A DNA stretch of 45,872 bases from Dethiothermospora halolimnae (GCF_037577855.1 NZ_JBAKFX010000034.1:1-45872); one strand, 5' to 3'. Shown: positions 1 to 8,728, counted from the stretch's first letter. Notes: a model not told the origin generated them from the sequence alone. Numbers and translations: made by a program.

Positions 1-440
1 AACTCTTCGTCATCTACCATATCTGCTTTGTTTAAGAATACTACTATTTGAGGTACTCCTACCTGTCTTGATAATAGGATATGCTCTCTTGTTTGTGGCA
101 TTGGACCATCTGCTGCCGATACAACTAAGATAGCTCCATCCATCTGTGCTGCTCCTGTGATCATGTTCTTTACGTAGTCAGCATGGCCTGGACAGTCAAC
201 GTGAGCATAGTGTCTGTTTTCTGTTTCATACTCAACGTGAGCTGTTGCTATTGTGATTCCTCTTTCTCTTTCCTCTGGAGCTTTATCTATGTTATCAAAT
301 GCTACTGCTTCTCCTGATCCTTCTCTGTTGTTTAATACTGTTGTTATTGCTGCTGTTAATGTTGTTTTACCATGGTCAACGTGTCCTATTGTTCCTATGT
401 TAACGTGTGGTTTATTTCTTTCAAATTTTGCTTTACCCAT
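1..440 (-). CDS. tuf: Elongation factor Tu, N-terminal part (cut by window edge)
   Basis: EF-Tu delivers aminoacyl-tRNA to the ribosome A site using GTP. The translation from the ATG at 440 begins MGKAKFERNKPHVNIGTIGH and contains the G1 loop GHVDHGKT, the switch I segment ERERGITIATAHVEYET, the G3 motif DCPGH and the start of G4 (NKADM). Only about 146 of roughly 395 residues are present; the rest lies beyond position 1. A strong AAGGAGG sits just before the start. The gene follows a tRNA-Thr gene on the same strand, the classic tRNA-Thr/tuf arrangement, and both can be served by the promoter at 616-644. Nothing is odd apart from the truncation by the window. Confidence 0.97.
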   Translation of the reverse strand, partial: MGKAKFERNKPHVNIGTIGHVDHGKTTLTAAITTVLNNREGSGEAVAFDNIDKAPEERERGITIATAHVEYETENRHYAHVDCPGHADYVKNMITGAAQMDGAILVVSAADGPMPQTREHILLSRQVGVPQIVVFLNKADMVDDEE

Positions 441-520
441 CTTTATTCCTCCTTAATATTTATACTTTTTTAGAAAACTTATCCGGGTGTTTCTTTATGT
501 ACTATTTAGAAACACATTAA

Positions 521-596
521 TGGAGCCCACGACCGGACTTGAACCGGTGACCTCTTGCTTACCATGCAAGTGCTCTACCTGCTGAGCTACGTGGGC
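521..596 (-). tRNA. tRNA-Thr (anticodon GGT)
   Basis: On the minus strand the sequence folds as a complete cloverleaf: acceptor arms GCCCACG/CGTGGGC, D-arm GCTC/GAGC, anticodon stem CTTGC/GCAAG with loop ATGGTAA, and T-arm ACCGG/CCGGT with TTC. The anticodon GGT (plus positions 561-563) reads ACC/ACU threonine codons. CCA is encoded at the 3' end (521-523). It lies about 80 bp upstream of tuf and is probably cotranscribed with it. Confidence 0.97.
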
Positions 597-615
597 ATTG
601 ATACCACTGCCTATA

Positions 616-644
616 ATTTTACTATTTTCATAAGCCATTGTCAA
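616..644 (-). promoter_or_regulatory. Sigma-A-type promoter for tRNA-Thr and tuf
   Basis: On the minus strand TTGACA (639-644) is followed after 17 nt by TAAAAT (616-621), about 20 bp before the tRNA 5' end at 596. The -35 is a perfect consensus and the spacing is ideal. No terminator is seen between sigH and this promoter, so read-through from sigH is also possible. Confidence 0.8.
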
Positions 645-669
645 TAACAAAATTATGTATAACTCTTTT

Positions 670-1317
670 CTATAACTCCCTAACCTCTAAGTACCTCTCT
701 AACTTCCTCTTTACTCTTTGAAGAGCATTATCTATGGACTTCACATGTCTATCCAAATCGACAGCAATCTCTTGATAAGATTTCCCTTGAAGATAGGACA
801 TTAGCACTTCCCATTCTAGATCACTTAATATTTCACCAATTTTACTTTCAATGTGTCTTAATTCTTCTCTGCTAATTATAAGCTCCTCCGGGTCTGTAAT
901 CTTCACCCCAGACAACACATCTAACAGGGTTCTATCTGATTCTTCATCATAAATAGGTTTATTAAGAGAGACATAAGAATTAAGGGGAATATGTTTCTGC
1001 CTTGTAGCAGTTTTGATAGCAGTAATTATTTGCCTAGTTATACAAAGTTCTGCAAAGGCTTTAAAGGAACTAAGCTTGTCCTCTTTGTAGTCTCTAATAG
1101 CTTTATATAATCCTATCATCCCTTCTTGGATTATATCTTCCTTATCTGCTCCTATTAAAAAATACGATCTAGCCTTAGCTCTAACAAAGTTTTTATATTT
1201 TTTAATAAGATACTCTAAAGCCATAGGATTGCCGTTTTTGGCTTCTTCAATAATTTCCTCATCTTCCATCATATCGTAAGTATTTGTTATAATTCCATTA
1301 TGTACACCTAAGCCCAC
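670..1317 (-). CDS. sigH: RNA polymerase sigma-H factor (early sporulation/stationary phase)
   Basis: Sigma-70 family protein of SigH/Spo0H type that directs early sporulation and post-exponential transcription. The sequence shows region 2 (GADKEDIIQEGMIGLYKAI, and the DNA-melting stretch with FKAFAELCITRQIITAIKTA) and a C-terminal region 4 helix-turn-helix (GKSYQEIAVDLDRHVKSIDN). The frame is open to an ATG at 1335, but a GGAGGGG at about 1325-1331 sits six bases before a GTG at 1317, which I prefer (about 215 aa); starts at 1335 and 1323 are alternatives. It is the last gene of the cysE...sigH run, 61 bp after yacP's stop. Its presence indicates a spore-forming lineage. Confidence 0.93.
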   Translation of the reverse strand: MGLGVHNGIITNTYDMMEDEEIIEEAKNGNPMALEYLIKKYKNFVRAKARSYFLIGADKEDIIQEGMIGLYKAIRDYKEDKLSSFKAFAELCITRQIITAIKTATRQKHIPLNSYVSLNKPIYDEESDRTLLDVLSGVKITDPEELIISREELRHIESKIGEILSDLEWEVLMSYLQGKSYQEIAVDLDRHVKSIDNALQRVKRKLERYLEVREL

Positions 1318-1396
1318 CAGCATCCCCTCCAGCATTTATTAAGTATAAAACCATATTTTTATTATACATTATGTATAATCGCCCAGTCAAGCTAAA

Positions 1397-1918
1397 TCAC
1401 TGATTATTTCGCCATTTGTTAAGTTTTTCAATTAACTCATCATCAAGCCTACCCATAATCATATCATTGGTTTCATTTTTCCTGATATTCTTCCTTTCCA
1501 TCCTTTTTTTTGCATTTTCCACTTCAATCTTAAGCTCTCTAGCAGATATTCTTGTTCCACCCCTACCTAAAACTATTTGTTGTTCAACCCAGTCAGAGGT
1601 GGCCACCCTAACTTTCTTTCTTTTACCTATTTTATCTATCTGTCTTTCTATATACTGATCTGCTGTTTCTCTTTGTTTAGTGTATACAACATTGACCCCT
1701 TTAATATTCTCTTTCTTCTCTATACTTCCCTTTACCAAGTGGGCATCATAAACAATAGTTACATCAATTCCAGTATAAGCTTGATACTCTGCCATTATTT
1801 CTATTAACTCATTTCTAGATGCGTCTAAATCAACCTTTGTTAATGATTTTAGATTATTCCACGCATTAATAATATTATATCCATCAACAAACAAATACTC
1901 TTTCATCTTTGATTTCAT
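1397..1918 (-). CDS. NYN-domain (PIN-like) ribonuclease, YacP/Rae1 family
   Basis: Family of small ribosome-associated endonucleases (Bacillus YacP/Rae1). Visible acidic PIN/NYN elements are LFVDGYNIINAW near residues 9-20, VYDAHLVKGS near 57-66, the ETADQYIERQI helix near 84-94 and the VATSDWVEQ strand near 105-113. Length 173 aa is usual. The start at 1918 is preceded by AGGTGGT; a second ATG four codons later is possible. It begins 8 bp after rlmB ends, and the order rlmB-yacP-sigH is widely conserved in Firmicutes. The protein is expected to be cytoplasmic and to act on translated mRNA; that role is inferred from the family. Confidence 0.9.
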   Translation of the reverse strand: MKSKMKEYLFVDGYNIINAWNNLKSLTKVDLDASRNELIEIMAEYQAYTGIDVTIVYDAHLVKGSIEKKENIKGVNVVYTKQRETADQYIERQIDKIGKRKKVRVATSDWVEQQIVLGRGGTRISARELKIEVENAKKRMERKNIRKNETNDMIMGRLDDELIEKLNKWRNNQ

Positions 1919-1926
1919 ATTACCAC

Positions 1927-2661
1927 CTAAGTTCGCTGTCTTAATATTTCATAGGTAATCACCGATGTGGCTACTGAAGCATTTAGTGACGAAACTTTCC
2001 CTTTCATTGGTATTTTAATTAAAAAATCGCATTTTTCTTTAACTAATCTACCTATCCCTTTCCCTTCATTTCCTATTACAAGACCTATAGCTCCCTTTAA
2101 ATCTTTATCGAAATAGTAGTCCTCTCCATCCATATCTGCTCCATATATCCAAAGACCCTTATTTTTAAGTTCATCAATTGCATAGCCTATATTTGATACT
2201 TTAACCACAGGCAAATATTCTATGGCTCCTGCCGAAGTCTTAGCAACAGTAGAAGTTAACCCAACCGACCTTCTTTTGGGTATTATTATTCCATGGGCTC
2301 CGGCACATTCAGCTGTTCTCATTATTGCTCCTAGGTTATGGGGGTCTTCTATCTCATCTAATATAATTATAAAAGGGGCTTCATTTCTTTCTTCTGCTCT
2401 TTTCATTATATCATCCAATGTCTTATACTTATATGCAGAAGCAATAGCAATTACTCCTTGATGATTTGTATTTGCCATCTCATCTAATTTATTTTTATTT
2501 ACATATTGTATAGGTATTCCCTTATCCTTAGCCATTCCCACTATCTTTTTTATAGACCCTTTATTTTCTCCCTTCGATAATAAAATCTTTTCTATCTCTC
2601 TTCCCGACTTAAGGGCCTCTATAATAGGATTTCTTCCCCCAATTAGGTTTTGTTTATTCAT
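1927..2661 (-). CDS. rlmB: 23S rRNA (guanosine-2'-O-)-methyltransferase RlmB
   Basis: SPOUT-class SpoU methyltransferase using S-adenosylmethionine to methylate a guanosine in 23S rRNA (G2251 in E. coli numbering). An N-terminal substrate-binding domain (GGRNPIIEALKSGREIEKIL) precedes the knotted SPOUT domain with motif 1 DPHNLGAIMRTAECAGAHG, motif 2 GLVIGNEGKGI and motif 3 IPMKGKVSSLNASVATSV. The ATG at 2661 follows AAGGAG with 9 nt spacing; the frame extends to a TTG three codons earlier. With that start the product is 244 aa, normal for the family. It lies between thyX and yacP on the same strand. Confidence 0.95.
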   Translation of the reverse strand: MNKQNLIGGRNPIIEALKSGREIEKILLSKGENKGSIKKIVGMAKDKGIPIQYVNKNKLDEMANTNHQGVIAIASAYKYKTLDDIMKRAEERNEAPFIIILDEIEDPHNLGAIMRTAECAGAHGIIIPKRRSVGLTSTVAKTSAGAIEYLPVVKVSNIGYAIDELKNKGLWIYGADMDGEDYYFDKDLKGAIGLVIGNEGKGIGRLVKEKCDFLIKIPMKGKVSSLNASVATSVITYEILRQRT

Positions 2662-2725
2662 ATGTATCAACTCCTTATTTTTAATAAATATTCCTGTATA
2701 TCTTTAAAGGAACTACAGGATTTAT

Positions 2726-4048
2726 TTAAATGAATTTTTTTCTTACCTCTTCTTGTTTTCCACAACTTAATTTCCCTTCTTTACATTTACCAAATACGCA
2801 AGAGGGATGAGCCTTATTATATAGTATCTCTGATAAGCTTTTTAATATCATAAGTTTTTCAGTAGATAACTCTCTAATTTCCCATTGTGCATTTTCACAG
2901 ACCCTTTCAGATAACATAGCAATGTCCATTCTAGCATTGGACGAAATAACCAACTTTACCTGATCACAGTTTAAAATAAAAGGTAATGCTTTATCTTGTC
3001 CATATTTGTTTAATATATACATCCTAAAATCTTTAGTTTCATTAGCCAAACTTAGAAACTCTTCTTCAAATTTCGAAGTTCTAATAGTAGGTGGTATTAA
3101 TATTTTTCTTCCCCTATCCTTTATTAGGTTACTGAAATCTTCCCTATGATTTTTCGATAGTCTATGTCTTATTTGTTGATGATAAGTAACCATACTACAC
3201 ATCATTCCGAAAGTTGTTCTAGCCTGTTCTGAAATACTATCATGACCATAACCTAATACCCTTTTAACAACCCCACTAGCATTCTTTCTAGCTTCATCTC
3301 CCCACTTTGTTAAAATTTGAGAAGGCGTTGATGATTGTGTACTAGTTAATGCTCCTAAGCCTACTTTAACATCCAGGTCTTCAAACTTGCTTAATAGTAC
3401 CATTTTATTTTCATTATCAATTTTTTTTAAATCTTCTGAGTAAAATTTCTCTATTAATTCTTTATTATTATCACTATTATAACTTTCTGGTAGTAATTTT
3501 ATTAAATTTACAGGTAACTTTCCCCTTATTTCTTTTCTAAATTCATTAAATATACTATAGTATTTTTTATCATTGATTAAATAAAATAAATCAAATAACT
3601 TGTCCGCCGTCATGGCAACAGCCAAGTTTGTCTTAGTGGCTAATGGTAATATATACCGTGCATCTTCTACTGGAACTCCATATTTATAATTTCCAATTTT
3701 AGGTCGCCCCTTGAAATCTCCTTCTTTTAATTCTGACATTCTAATATACAAGTCAAATACCCTATTCAATAGTTCTTTTGATTTTTCAGTATCCTCTTTA
3801 GACAACTCCGGCAGAATGTATGCATCTTCCCCCATAGTTACATACCTTTGACTTTGTTGAACATAAGAATCTTTCAACTCACATAAAAGTGTGCTTTGGA
3901 TTCTATCGATCCCTTCTATAACAAATGAAATATTTATTGTCTTTAGTGTCTCTTTTATGCTTCTTTCATCTACCTCATTTATCCTATTTATATCAATCCA
4001 ATTATTTATCCTATCTAATCCTGTATCTTCAAAATTAGTAATTTTCAT
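2726..4048 (-). CDS. thyX: Tandem-domain FAD-dependent thymidylate synthase (ThyX-like), split signature
   Basis: ThyX makes dTMP from dUMP with FAD and methylene-tetrahydrofolate. At 440 aa this protein is about twice the usual length and reads as two ThyX units. Unit 1 (about 35-170) keeps QSQRY (65-69) and PVEDARYILPLATKTN (126-141), but the position of the usual RHR is CEL (56-58) and the NAR position is TAD (147-149). Unit 2 (about 260-415) keeps GHDSISEQA, IRHR (293-296), NAR (371-373) and AQWEIRE (387-393), but has lost the S-x-R-Y part. The C-terminus has cysteines at 417, 422 and 429. A GGAG lies 9-10 nt before the ATG. Active sites in ThyX tetramers are shared between subunits, so the halves could complement each other; that is inference. 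Confidence 0.85.
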   Translation of the reverse strand: MKITNFEDTGLDRINNWIDINRINEVDERSIKETLKTINISFVIEGIDRIQSTLLCELKDSYVQQSQRYVTMGEDAYILPELSKEDTEKSKELLNRVFDLYIRMSELKEGDFKGRPKIGNYKYGVPVEDARYILPLATKTNLAVAMTADKLFDLFYLINDKKYYSIFNEFRKEIRGKLPVNLIKLLPESYNSDNNKELIEKFYSEDLKKIDNENKMVLLSKFEDLDVKVGLGALTSTQSSTPSQILTKWGDEARKNASGVVKRVLGYGHDSISEQARTTFGMMCSMVTYHQQIRHRLSKNHREDFSNLIKDRGRKILIPPTIRTSKFEEEFLSLANETKDFRMYILNKYGQDKALPFILNCDQVKLVISSNARMDIAMLSERVCENAQWEIRELSTEKLMILKSLSEILYNKAHPSCVFGKCKEGKLSCGKQEEVRKKFI

Positions 4049-4255
4049 ATTTTTATTCTCCTCATAACATTTATTTTTTAATAAAGTATAAACTGTATTT
4101 AATTTTAAATACTAACATTAATATTAAAGTATGTTCAATGTGAATATCTAAACTTACTTCTTCTATTAATGATGCTACACTTCGTTATCTTAATAAACAT
4201 TTTAACTTACTTTAAAATATGTTATTTATGCTAATATTTTAGTTTATTAAAGCTA

Positions 4256-4307
4256 TTATTTGAGTCTAACAATGATCTATGGGTAAGTCGTTGTTAGACT
4301 CAAATAA
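4256..4307 (-). terminator. Long stem-loop just after mrnC (possible terminator or processing site)
   Basis: Perfect 17-bp arms (4256-4272 and 4291-4307) around an 18-nt loop begin 2 bp after the mrnC stop. On the minus strand no strong U-run follows, so it may be a weak terminator, an mRNA-stabilising hairpin or an RNase site separating mrnC from thyX. The 200 bp from here to the thyX start are AT-rich with no gene; thyX may have its own promoter there, but I cannot pick one with confidence. Confidence 0.5.
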
Positions 4308-4309
4308 CT

Positions 4310-4735
4310 CTATTTTTCCTCTATAATAATATCAAAAATATCAAATATTCTATCAAACTCTTCCGTCAAGTACAAAAATCCTATTAATGTTTCAAATCCT
4401 GTAGCATACTTATAATCGGATATATTGGCATTTTTAGGAACCGAAAGAGACTTGGCATTTCTCCCCCATTTCACAATGCCCCACTCTTCCTCTGTAAGAT
4501 TTTTTTCTAATGAAAAAACTATACCGGCCTGAGCCTTTGCCTTAACATATTTTATAGCCTTTTTATGAAGTTTATTTACAGAAACATTATTATTAGTCAA
4601 AAGATATGTTCTTACTAAGACCTCATACACCGAGTCTCCTAAATAAGCTAATTGTAGTGGGGATAACATTCTAGCATCCCTTTTATCATAACTCTTATCA
4701 ACTTTAGTTATCTTTTTTAAAAAACTTTTATCCAT
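4310..4735 (-). CDS. mrnC: Mini-ribonuclease 3 (MrnC)
   Basis: RNase III-like nuclease lacking the dsRNA-binding domain; in Bacillus it matures 23S rRNA ends. The RNase III signature is LSPLQLAYLGDSVYEVLVRT with the catalytic Asp in GDSVYE, and the second acidic helix is near the C-terminus (TGFETLIGFLYLTEE). The ATG at 4735 (MDKSFLKKI) follows AGGTGA, which I prefer over the upstream ATG at 4759 that overlaps cysS; this gives 141 aa, normal for the family. It lies directly after cysS, as in most Firmicutes. Confidence 0.93.
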   Translation of the reverse strand: MDKSFLKKITKVDKSYDKRDARMLSPLQLAYLGDSVYEVLVRTYLLTNNNVSVNKLHKKAIKYVKAKAQAGIVFSLEKNLTEEEWGIVKWGRNAKSLSVPKNANISDYKYATGFETLIGFLYLTEEFDRIFDIFDIIIEEK

Positions 4736-4743
4736 AATTTCAC

Positions 4744-6144
4744 CTAACTTCTTCTCCACTTTACTCCATCTGGAGTATCTTTTAGTAATATTCCTTTAGC
4801 TTCCAAATCATCCCTTATTTTATCAGCAAGTCCATAGTCTTTATTCTTTCTTGCCTCATTTCTCTTTTCTATAAGCCCTAGTATTTCCTCATCTAACATT
4901 TCTTCCTTTTTAGATAATAATCCTAATATACCACTTAACTCATTTAAAGTGTTATAAGTTTCTTCTACAACCTTCCTAGGACTTTTTTTAGATAAGTTAG
5001 AGTTTGAGTATCTTATTATTTCAAATAAGTATGACATGGCATCGGCTGTATTTATATCATCTTCCATACTTTCTAAAAACTTATTTCTATATGTGTTTAT
5101 ACTTTTAATTATTTCATTACTATCACTGTCTAACTCTTTATCTTCGCAAACTTCTAATAAATCCTCAATATTCTTTTTACCATTATATAATCTGTCAAGA
5201 CCATTCTTAGACTGAATAACAACATCTCTACTATAATTTACTGGTTTCCTATAATGGGCTGATAATATAAAGAATCTTAACACTTCTAAGTCAAACTCTT
5301 CACTTACTCCCCTAACTGTAAAGAAGTTTTTCTTTGATTTTGACATCTTCTTATCTTGTACATTTATCATTCCATTATGGAGCCAATAATTTGCAAAGGG
5401 TTTTCCCGTTAGACATTCACTTTGTGCCACTTCATTTTCATGATGGGGAAATTGCAAATCTTCCCCTCCAGCATGAATATCTATTGTATCCCCAAGATAT
5501 TTTTTAGCCATAACTGAACATTCTATATGCCAACCTGGTCTACCCTTTCCCCAAGGACTATTCCATGAAGGTTCACCTGGTTTCTCCTTTTTCCATAGGG
5601 TAAAGTCCATAGGATCTTTTTTCTCTGAGTTGACTTCTATTCTGGCACCGGACACTAGATCCTCTAAGTTTTTCTTTGATAATTTACCATAATCCTTATA
5701 CTTTGAAATATTAAAGTAAACATTTCCATCTACATTATAGGCATAACCTTTATTTTCAAGTTTCTTTATAAACTCTATTATTTCACTTATATTTTCGGTT
5801 GCTCTAGGATGATTAGTTTCATCCTCCTTTAAAAGTAATCCCTCAGCATCTTCAAAGTATTCTTCTATAAATCTATCGGCTACTTTTTTTACTGTAGTAT
5901 TTTCTGCATTAGCTTCATTTATCATTTTATCATCTATATCTGTAAAATTAACTAAGTAATCAACATCATATCCTTTATATTCAAAATATCTTCTTAATGT
6001 ATCAAATACAACCAAAGGTCTAGCATTTCCCACATGAATATAGTTATATACGGTGGGTCCGCAAACATACATTGTTACCTTATTTTCATTAATTGGCTTA
6101 AAGTCTTCTTTCTTCTTAGTCAAAGTATTATAAAGTTTCATCAT
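4744..6144 (-). CDS. cysS: Cysteinyl-tRNA synthetase
   Basis: Class I synthetase that charges tRNA-Cys. HIGH is IHVGN (36-40) and KMSKS is at 266-270. The expected zinc ligands are visible as C28 (YVCGPT), C209 (HIECS), H234 (FPHHENE) and E238. Length 466 aa is typical. The start overlaps the cysE 3' end by 17 bp, and a GGGAGAG lies just before it; the second of two ATGs (6141) is equally possible. It is the second gene after the cysteine T-box, so both synthesis and charging of cysteine would respond to uncharged tRNA-Cys. Confidence 0.97.
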   Translation of the reverse strand: MMKLYNTLTKKKEDFKPINENKVTMYVCGPTVYNYIHVGNARPLVVFDTLRRYFEYKGYDVDYLVNFTDIDDKMINEANAENTTVKKVADRFIEEYFEDAEGLLLKEDETNHPRATENISEIIEFIKKLENKGYAYNVDGNVYFNISKYKDYGKLSKKNLEDLVSGARIEVNSEKKDPMDFTLWKKEKPGEPSWNSPWGKGRPGWHIECSVMAKKYLGDTIDIHAGGEDLQFPHHENEVAQSECLTGKPFANYWLHNGMINVQDKKMSKSKKNFFTVRGVSEEFDLEVLRFFILSAHYRKPVNYSRDVVIQSKNGLDRLYNGKKNIEDLLEVCEDKELDSDSNEIIKSINTYRNKFLESMEDDINTADAMSYLFEIIRYSNSNLSKKSPRKVVEETYNTLNELSGILGLLSKKEEMLDEEILGLIEKRNEARKNKDYGLADKIRDDLEAKGILLKDTPDGVKWRRS

Positions 6145-6799
6145 TATCTCTCCCTTCTAATTTTTCAATATATCCTTCTAACCTTCTAATCCTATTTTTC
6201 ATGCATATCAACTCTTGGTTAATAGGGTCAGGTAATTTTACTTGATCTAAATCTATGCCATCATGAACTTTCCTAATTTTTATATTATCTTTTACAACAA
6301 TTCTTCCTGGAATACCTACCACTGTACAATTTTCAGGTATCTCCTTAAGAACCACTGACCCAGCTCCTATTTTCGAGTTATCTCCTACTTTAAATGGTCC
6401 CAGTACCTTGGCCCCACTACTTATAACTACATTATTACCTATTGTAGGATGTCTTTTTCCCACTTCTTTTCCTGTTCCCCCTAGGGTAACTCCTTGATAT
6501 ATTGTAACATTATTTCCTATTTCCGCGGTTTCACCTACTACCACTCCCATTCCATGATCTATAAATACCCCTTCTCCAATTTTAGCTCCTGGGTGAATTT
6601 CTATTCCAGTTAAAAATCTAGCTAAATTAGATATAATTCTTGCCAATGTAAATAGTCCTTTTTTATAAATCCAATGGGATAGTCTATGGATAATCACAGC
6701 ATGAAGTCCCGGATAACATAATAATATTTCTATCTTGCTTTTAACTGCTGGGTCCCGTTCCTTTACGGCCTCAATATCTTTTTTTATTTTACCGAACAT
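6128..6799 (-). CDS. cysE: Serine O-acetyltransferase
   Basis: Makes O-acetylserine from serine and acetyl-CoA, the first step of cysteine synthesis. An N-terminal helical region (about 1-65) is followed by left-handed beta-helix hexapeptide repeats (about 65-165), including DHGMGVVVGETAEIGNN with catalytic D81-H82, H117, and the GGTGKEVGKRHPTIG loop. A C-terminal helix may be a short coiled coil. The 223 aa length matches the short EpsC-type enzyme. AGGAGGA precedes the ATG. First gene after the T-box at 6887-7104 and translationally close to cysS, supporting T-box control of cysteine supply. Confidence 0.95.
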   Translation of the reverse strand: MFGKIKKDIEAVKERDPAVKSKIEILLCYPGLHAVIIHRLSHWIYKKGLFTLARIISNLARFLTGIEIHPGAKIGEGVFIDHGMGVVVGETAEIGNNVTIYQGVTLGGTGKEVGKRHPTIGNNVVISSGAKVLGPFKVGDNSKIGAGSVVLKEIPENCTVVGIPGRIVVKDNIKIRKVHDGIDLDQVKLPDPINQELICMKNRIRRLEGYIEKLEGRDNDETL

Positions 6800-6886
6800 A
6801 ATTCTTCCTCCTAAACCATTATAACAAATTTATAAATACTAAGATTATTTCTATACCCTCTTTTTTTATTTTTAATTATTTTTATA

Positions 6887-7104
6887 GGCCAAAAAAAATA
6901 TAGCCGTCTCTATATATAGAGACGGCTAATTCCGCGGTTCCACTCTAGTTAGGTTACCCTCACTTTATAGGATATAACGTTCCCAAACGATTAGTCCTAC
7001 TATTTTTCAGACAATAGTTCAAAGGTGCACTTCAATTTATCAGTGACTTGATATCATTCTCAGCCAATGATGATACCTCTCTGTAAATTTAATAAATCTA
7101 CTTT
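6887..7104 (-). promoter_or_regulatory. T-box leader, cysteine specifier (UGC), upstream of cysE-cysS
   Basis: On the minus strand a stem I region with a GA-rich internal loop contains GAAG-UGC-ACC; the UGC at 7029-7027 is the specifier for tRNA-Cys. Downstream is the T-box bulge AGTGGAACCGCGG (6944-6932), then a perfect terminator palindrome with arms 6901-6914 and 6915-6928 and a U-run (6900-6890). Uncharged tRNA-Cys pairing with the bulge would favour the antiterminator and allow cysE-cysS transcription. Specifier and downstream genes agree, which makes the assignment firm. Confidence 0.95.
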
Positions 7105-7120
7105 ACCTTTTCATAACCTT

Positions 7121-8602
7121 TTATAATATATTATTTTCTACATAGTTTATGCGATTTAGTATATTTTGTTTCCCTAAAATTAAAATTATATTTGTCATCT
7201 CAGGCCCATGTAGTTGTCCACTAAGGGCTACCCTGACTGGCATAAATAAATTTTTCCCCTTTATTCCAGTCTTTTTCTTTAATACTTTAAATATAGAATT
7301 AGCAAACTCTTCATCTACTTCATCTATACCCTCTAATTCCTCTTTAAAAGCATTTAATAGTTCAGGAACCTGTTCTCCCTTTATCATTTCTAATGCCTTA
7401 TCATCCTCTGGATCCATTTTATCTTTAAAGAAAATATCCACTTTATCTGTTATTTCCTTCATATATGATAAACTCTCTTGCACTGTTTCTACTATTTTCT
7501 GAATCCAATCATATCTATTTTCCACATCTTCTTCTGTTATATAGTTAGCATCTTTTAAATAAGGTATAGCAAGGTCTGTAACAATTTTGGAATCCAGTTC
7601 TTTTATATGCTGACCATTTACCCAGTTTAATTTATCTTTGTCAAATACTCCACCTGTTTTCGATACTCGGTCAAAGGAAAACTCATCTATAAGTTCATCC
7701 ATTGTAAATATTTCCTTTGTAGTATCGGGACTCCATCCTACTAGGGCTAAGTAATTTACAAGACCTTCAGGAAGATATCCCTTTTCCTTAAAGTCCCCAA
7801 CTGCCACATCACCTTGTCTTTTACTTAATTTCTTTTTATCCTTATTTAAAACAGTTGGAAGGTGAACGTATTTGGGAGGTTCCCATCCAAATGCTTCATA
7901 TAGGCATATATGTTTAGGTGTTGATGGTAACCATTCGTCTCCCCTAACAATATGGGTTATTTCCATTAAATGATCATCTACAACAACAGCAAAGTGATAT
8001 GTTGGAAAACCATCGGATTTCATTAATACCTGATCATCCATATCCCTAGTATTTATGGTTATATCTCCCCTAACTATATCATGGAACTTAACATCCTTTG
8101 CTGCTGGAAGCTTAAGTCTTATTGTGTATTTTTCTCCTGCCGCTATCCTCTTTTTAGCCTCTTCTATATCTATGCTTCTACAAAAGCCATCATACCTTGG
8201 AATTTTACCTTGGGATTTCTGTTCCTCTCTAATTTTATCTATTCTTTCCTTAGTACAGAAACAATAGTATGCATGACCCTTTTCTATTAATTTTTCTATA
8301 TATTCATTATATATATCAAGTCTCTCTGACTGAACGTATGGTCCATAATCGCCTTTTTGTACTATCTTATCATCTTCAATAAATACTCCCTCATCATGGG
8401 TCACACCGGCCCATTCCATGGATTCTATTAAATTTTCAATAGCTCCTTCTACATATCTACTTCTATCAGTATCTTCTATTCTCAGTATATATTTACCACC
8501 TTGTCCCTTAGCAAATAAATAATTATATAAAGCTGTCCTCAAACTACCTATATGTACATATCCTGTTGGACTAGGAGCAAATCTTACCCTTATATCAGAC
8601 AT
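7121..8602 (-). CDS. gltX: Glutamyl-tRNA synthetase
   Basis: Class I synthetase that charges tRNA-Glu (possibly tRNA-Gln too, as in most Firmicutes). HIGH motif is FAPSPTGYVHIGSLRTALYN at 8-27, a C-x-C near 115 (YYCFCTKERI) opens the zinc-binding-like insert, and the KMSKS equivalent is KKLSKRQGD. The C-terminal anticodon-binding domain is helical. Length is 493 aa. AGGGAGG precedes the start and a good promoter is at 8676-8704. It lies immediately upstream of the T-box for cysE; gltX itself shows no T-box. The gltX-cysE-cysS order is common in Firmicutes. Confidence 0.97.
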   Translation of the reverse strand: MSDIRVRFAPSPTGYVHIGSLRTALYNYLFAKGQGGKYILRIEDTDRSRYVEGAIENLIESMEWAGVTHDEGVFIEDDKIVQKGDYGPYVQSERLDIYNEYIEKLIEKGHAYYCFCTKERIDKIREEQKSQGKIPRYDGFCRSIDIEEAKKRIAAGEKYTIRLKLPAAKDVKFHDIVRGDITINTRDMDDQVLMKSDGFPTYHFAVVVDDHLMEITHIVRGDEWLPSTPKHICLYEAFGWEPPKYVHLPTVLNKDKKKLSKRQGDVAVGDFKEKGYLPEGLVNYLALVGWSPDTTKEIFTMDELIDEFSFDRVSKTGGVFDKDKLNWVNGQHIKELDSKIVTDLAIPYLKDANYITEEDVENRYDWIQKIVETVQESLSYMKEITDKVDIFFKDKMDPEDDKALEMIKGEQVPELLNAFKEELEGIDEVDEEFANSIFKVLKKKTGIKGKNLFMPVRVALSGQLHGPEMTNIILILGKQNILNRINYVENNIL

Positions 8603-8675
8603 ATAGTAACCTCCCTGTATCTAATTTTTATATATCAAATGTGTTGATTGAACTTATATCTTTTTATATTTGTAT

Positions 8676-8704
8676 ATTATATACTACATAGTTGACTGTA
8701 TCAA
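8676..8704 (-). promoter_or_regulatory. Sigma-A-type promoter of gltX
   Basis: Minus-strand TTGATA (8699-8704), 17-nt spacer, TATAAT (8676-8681), roughly 70 bp before the gltX start. The -10 is perfect and the -35 has five of six consensus bases. Confidence 0.75.
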
Positions 8705-8728
8705 GATTATAGACAATAAATTTATATT

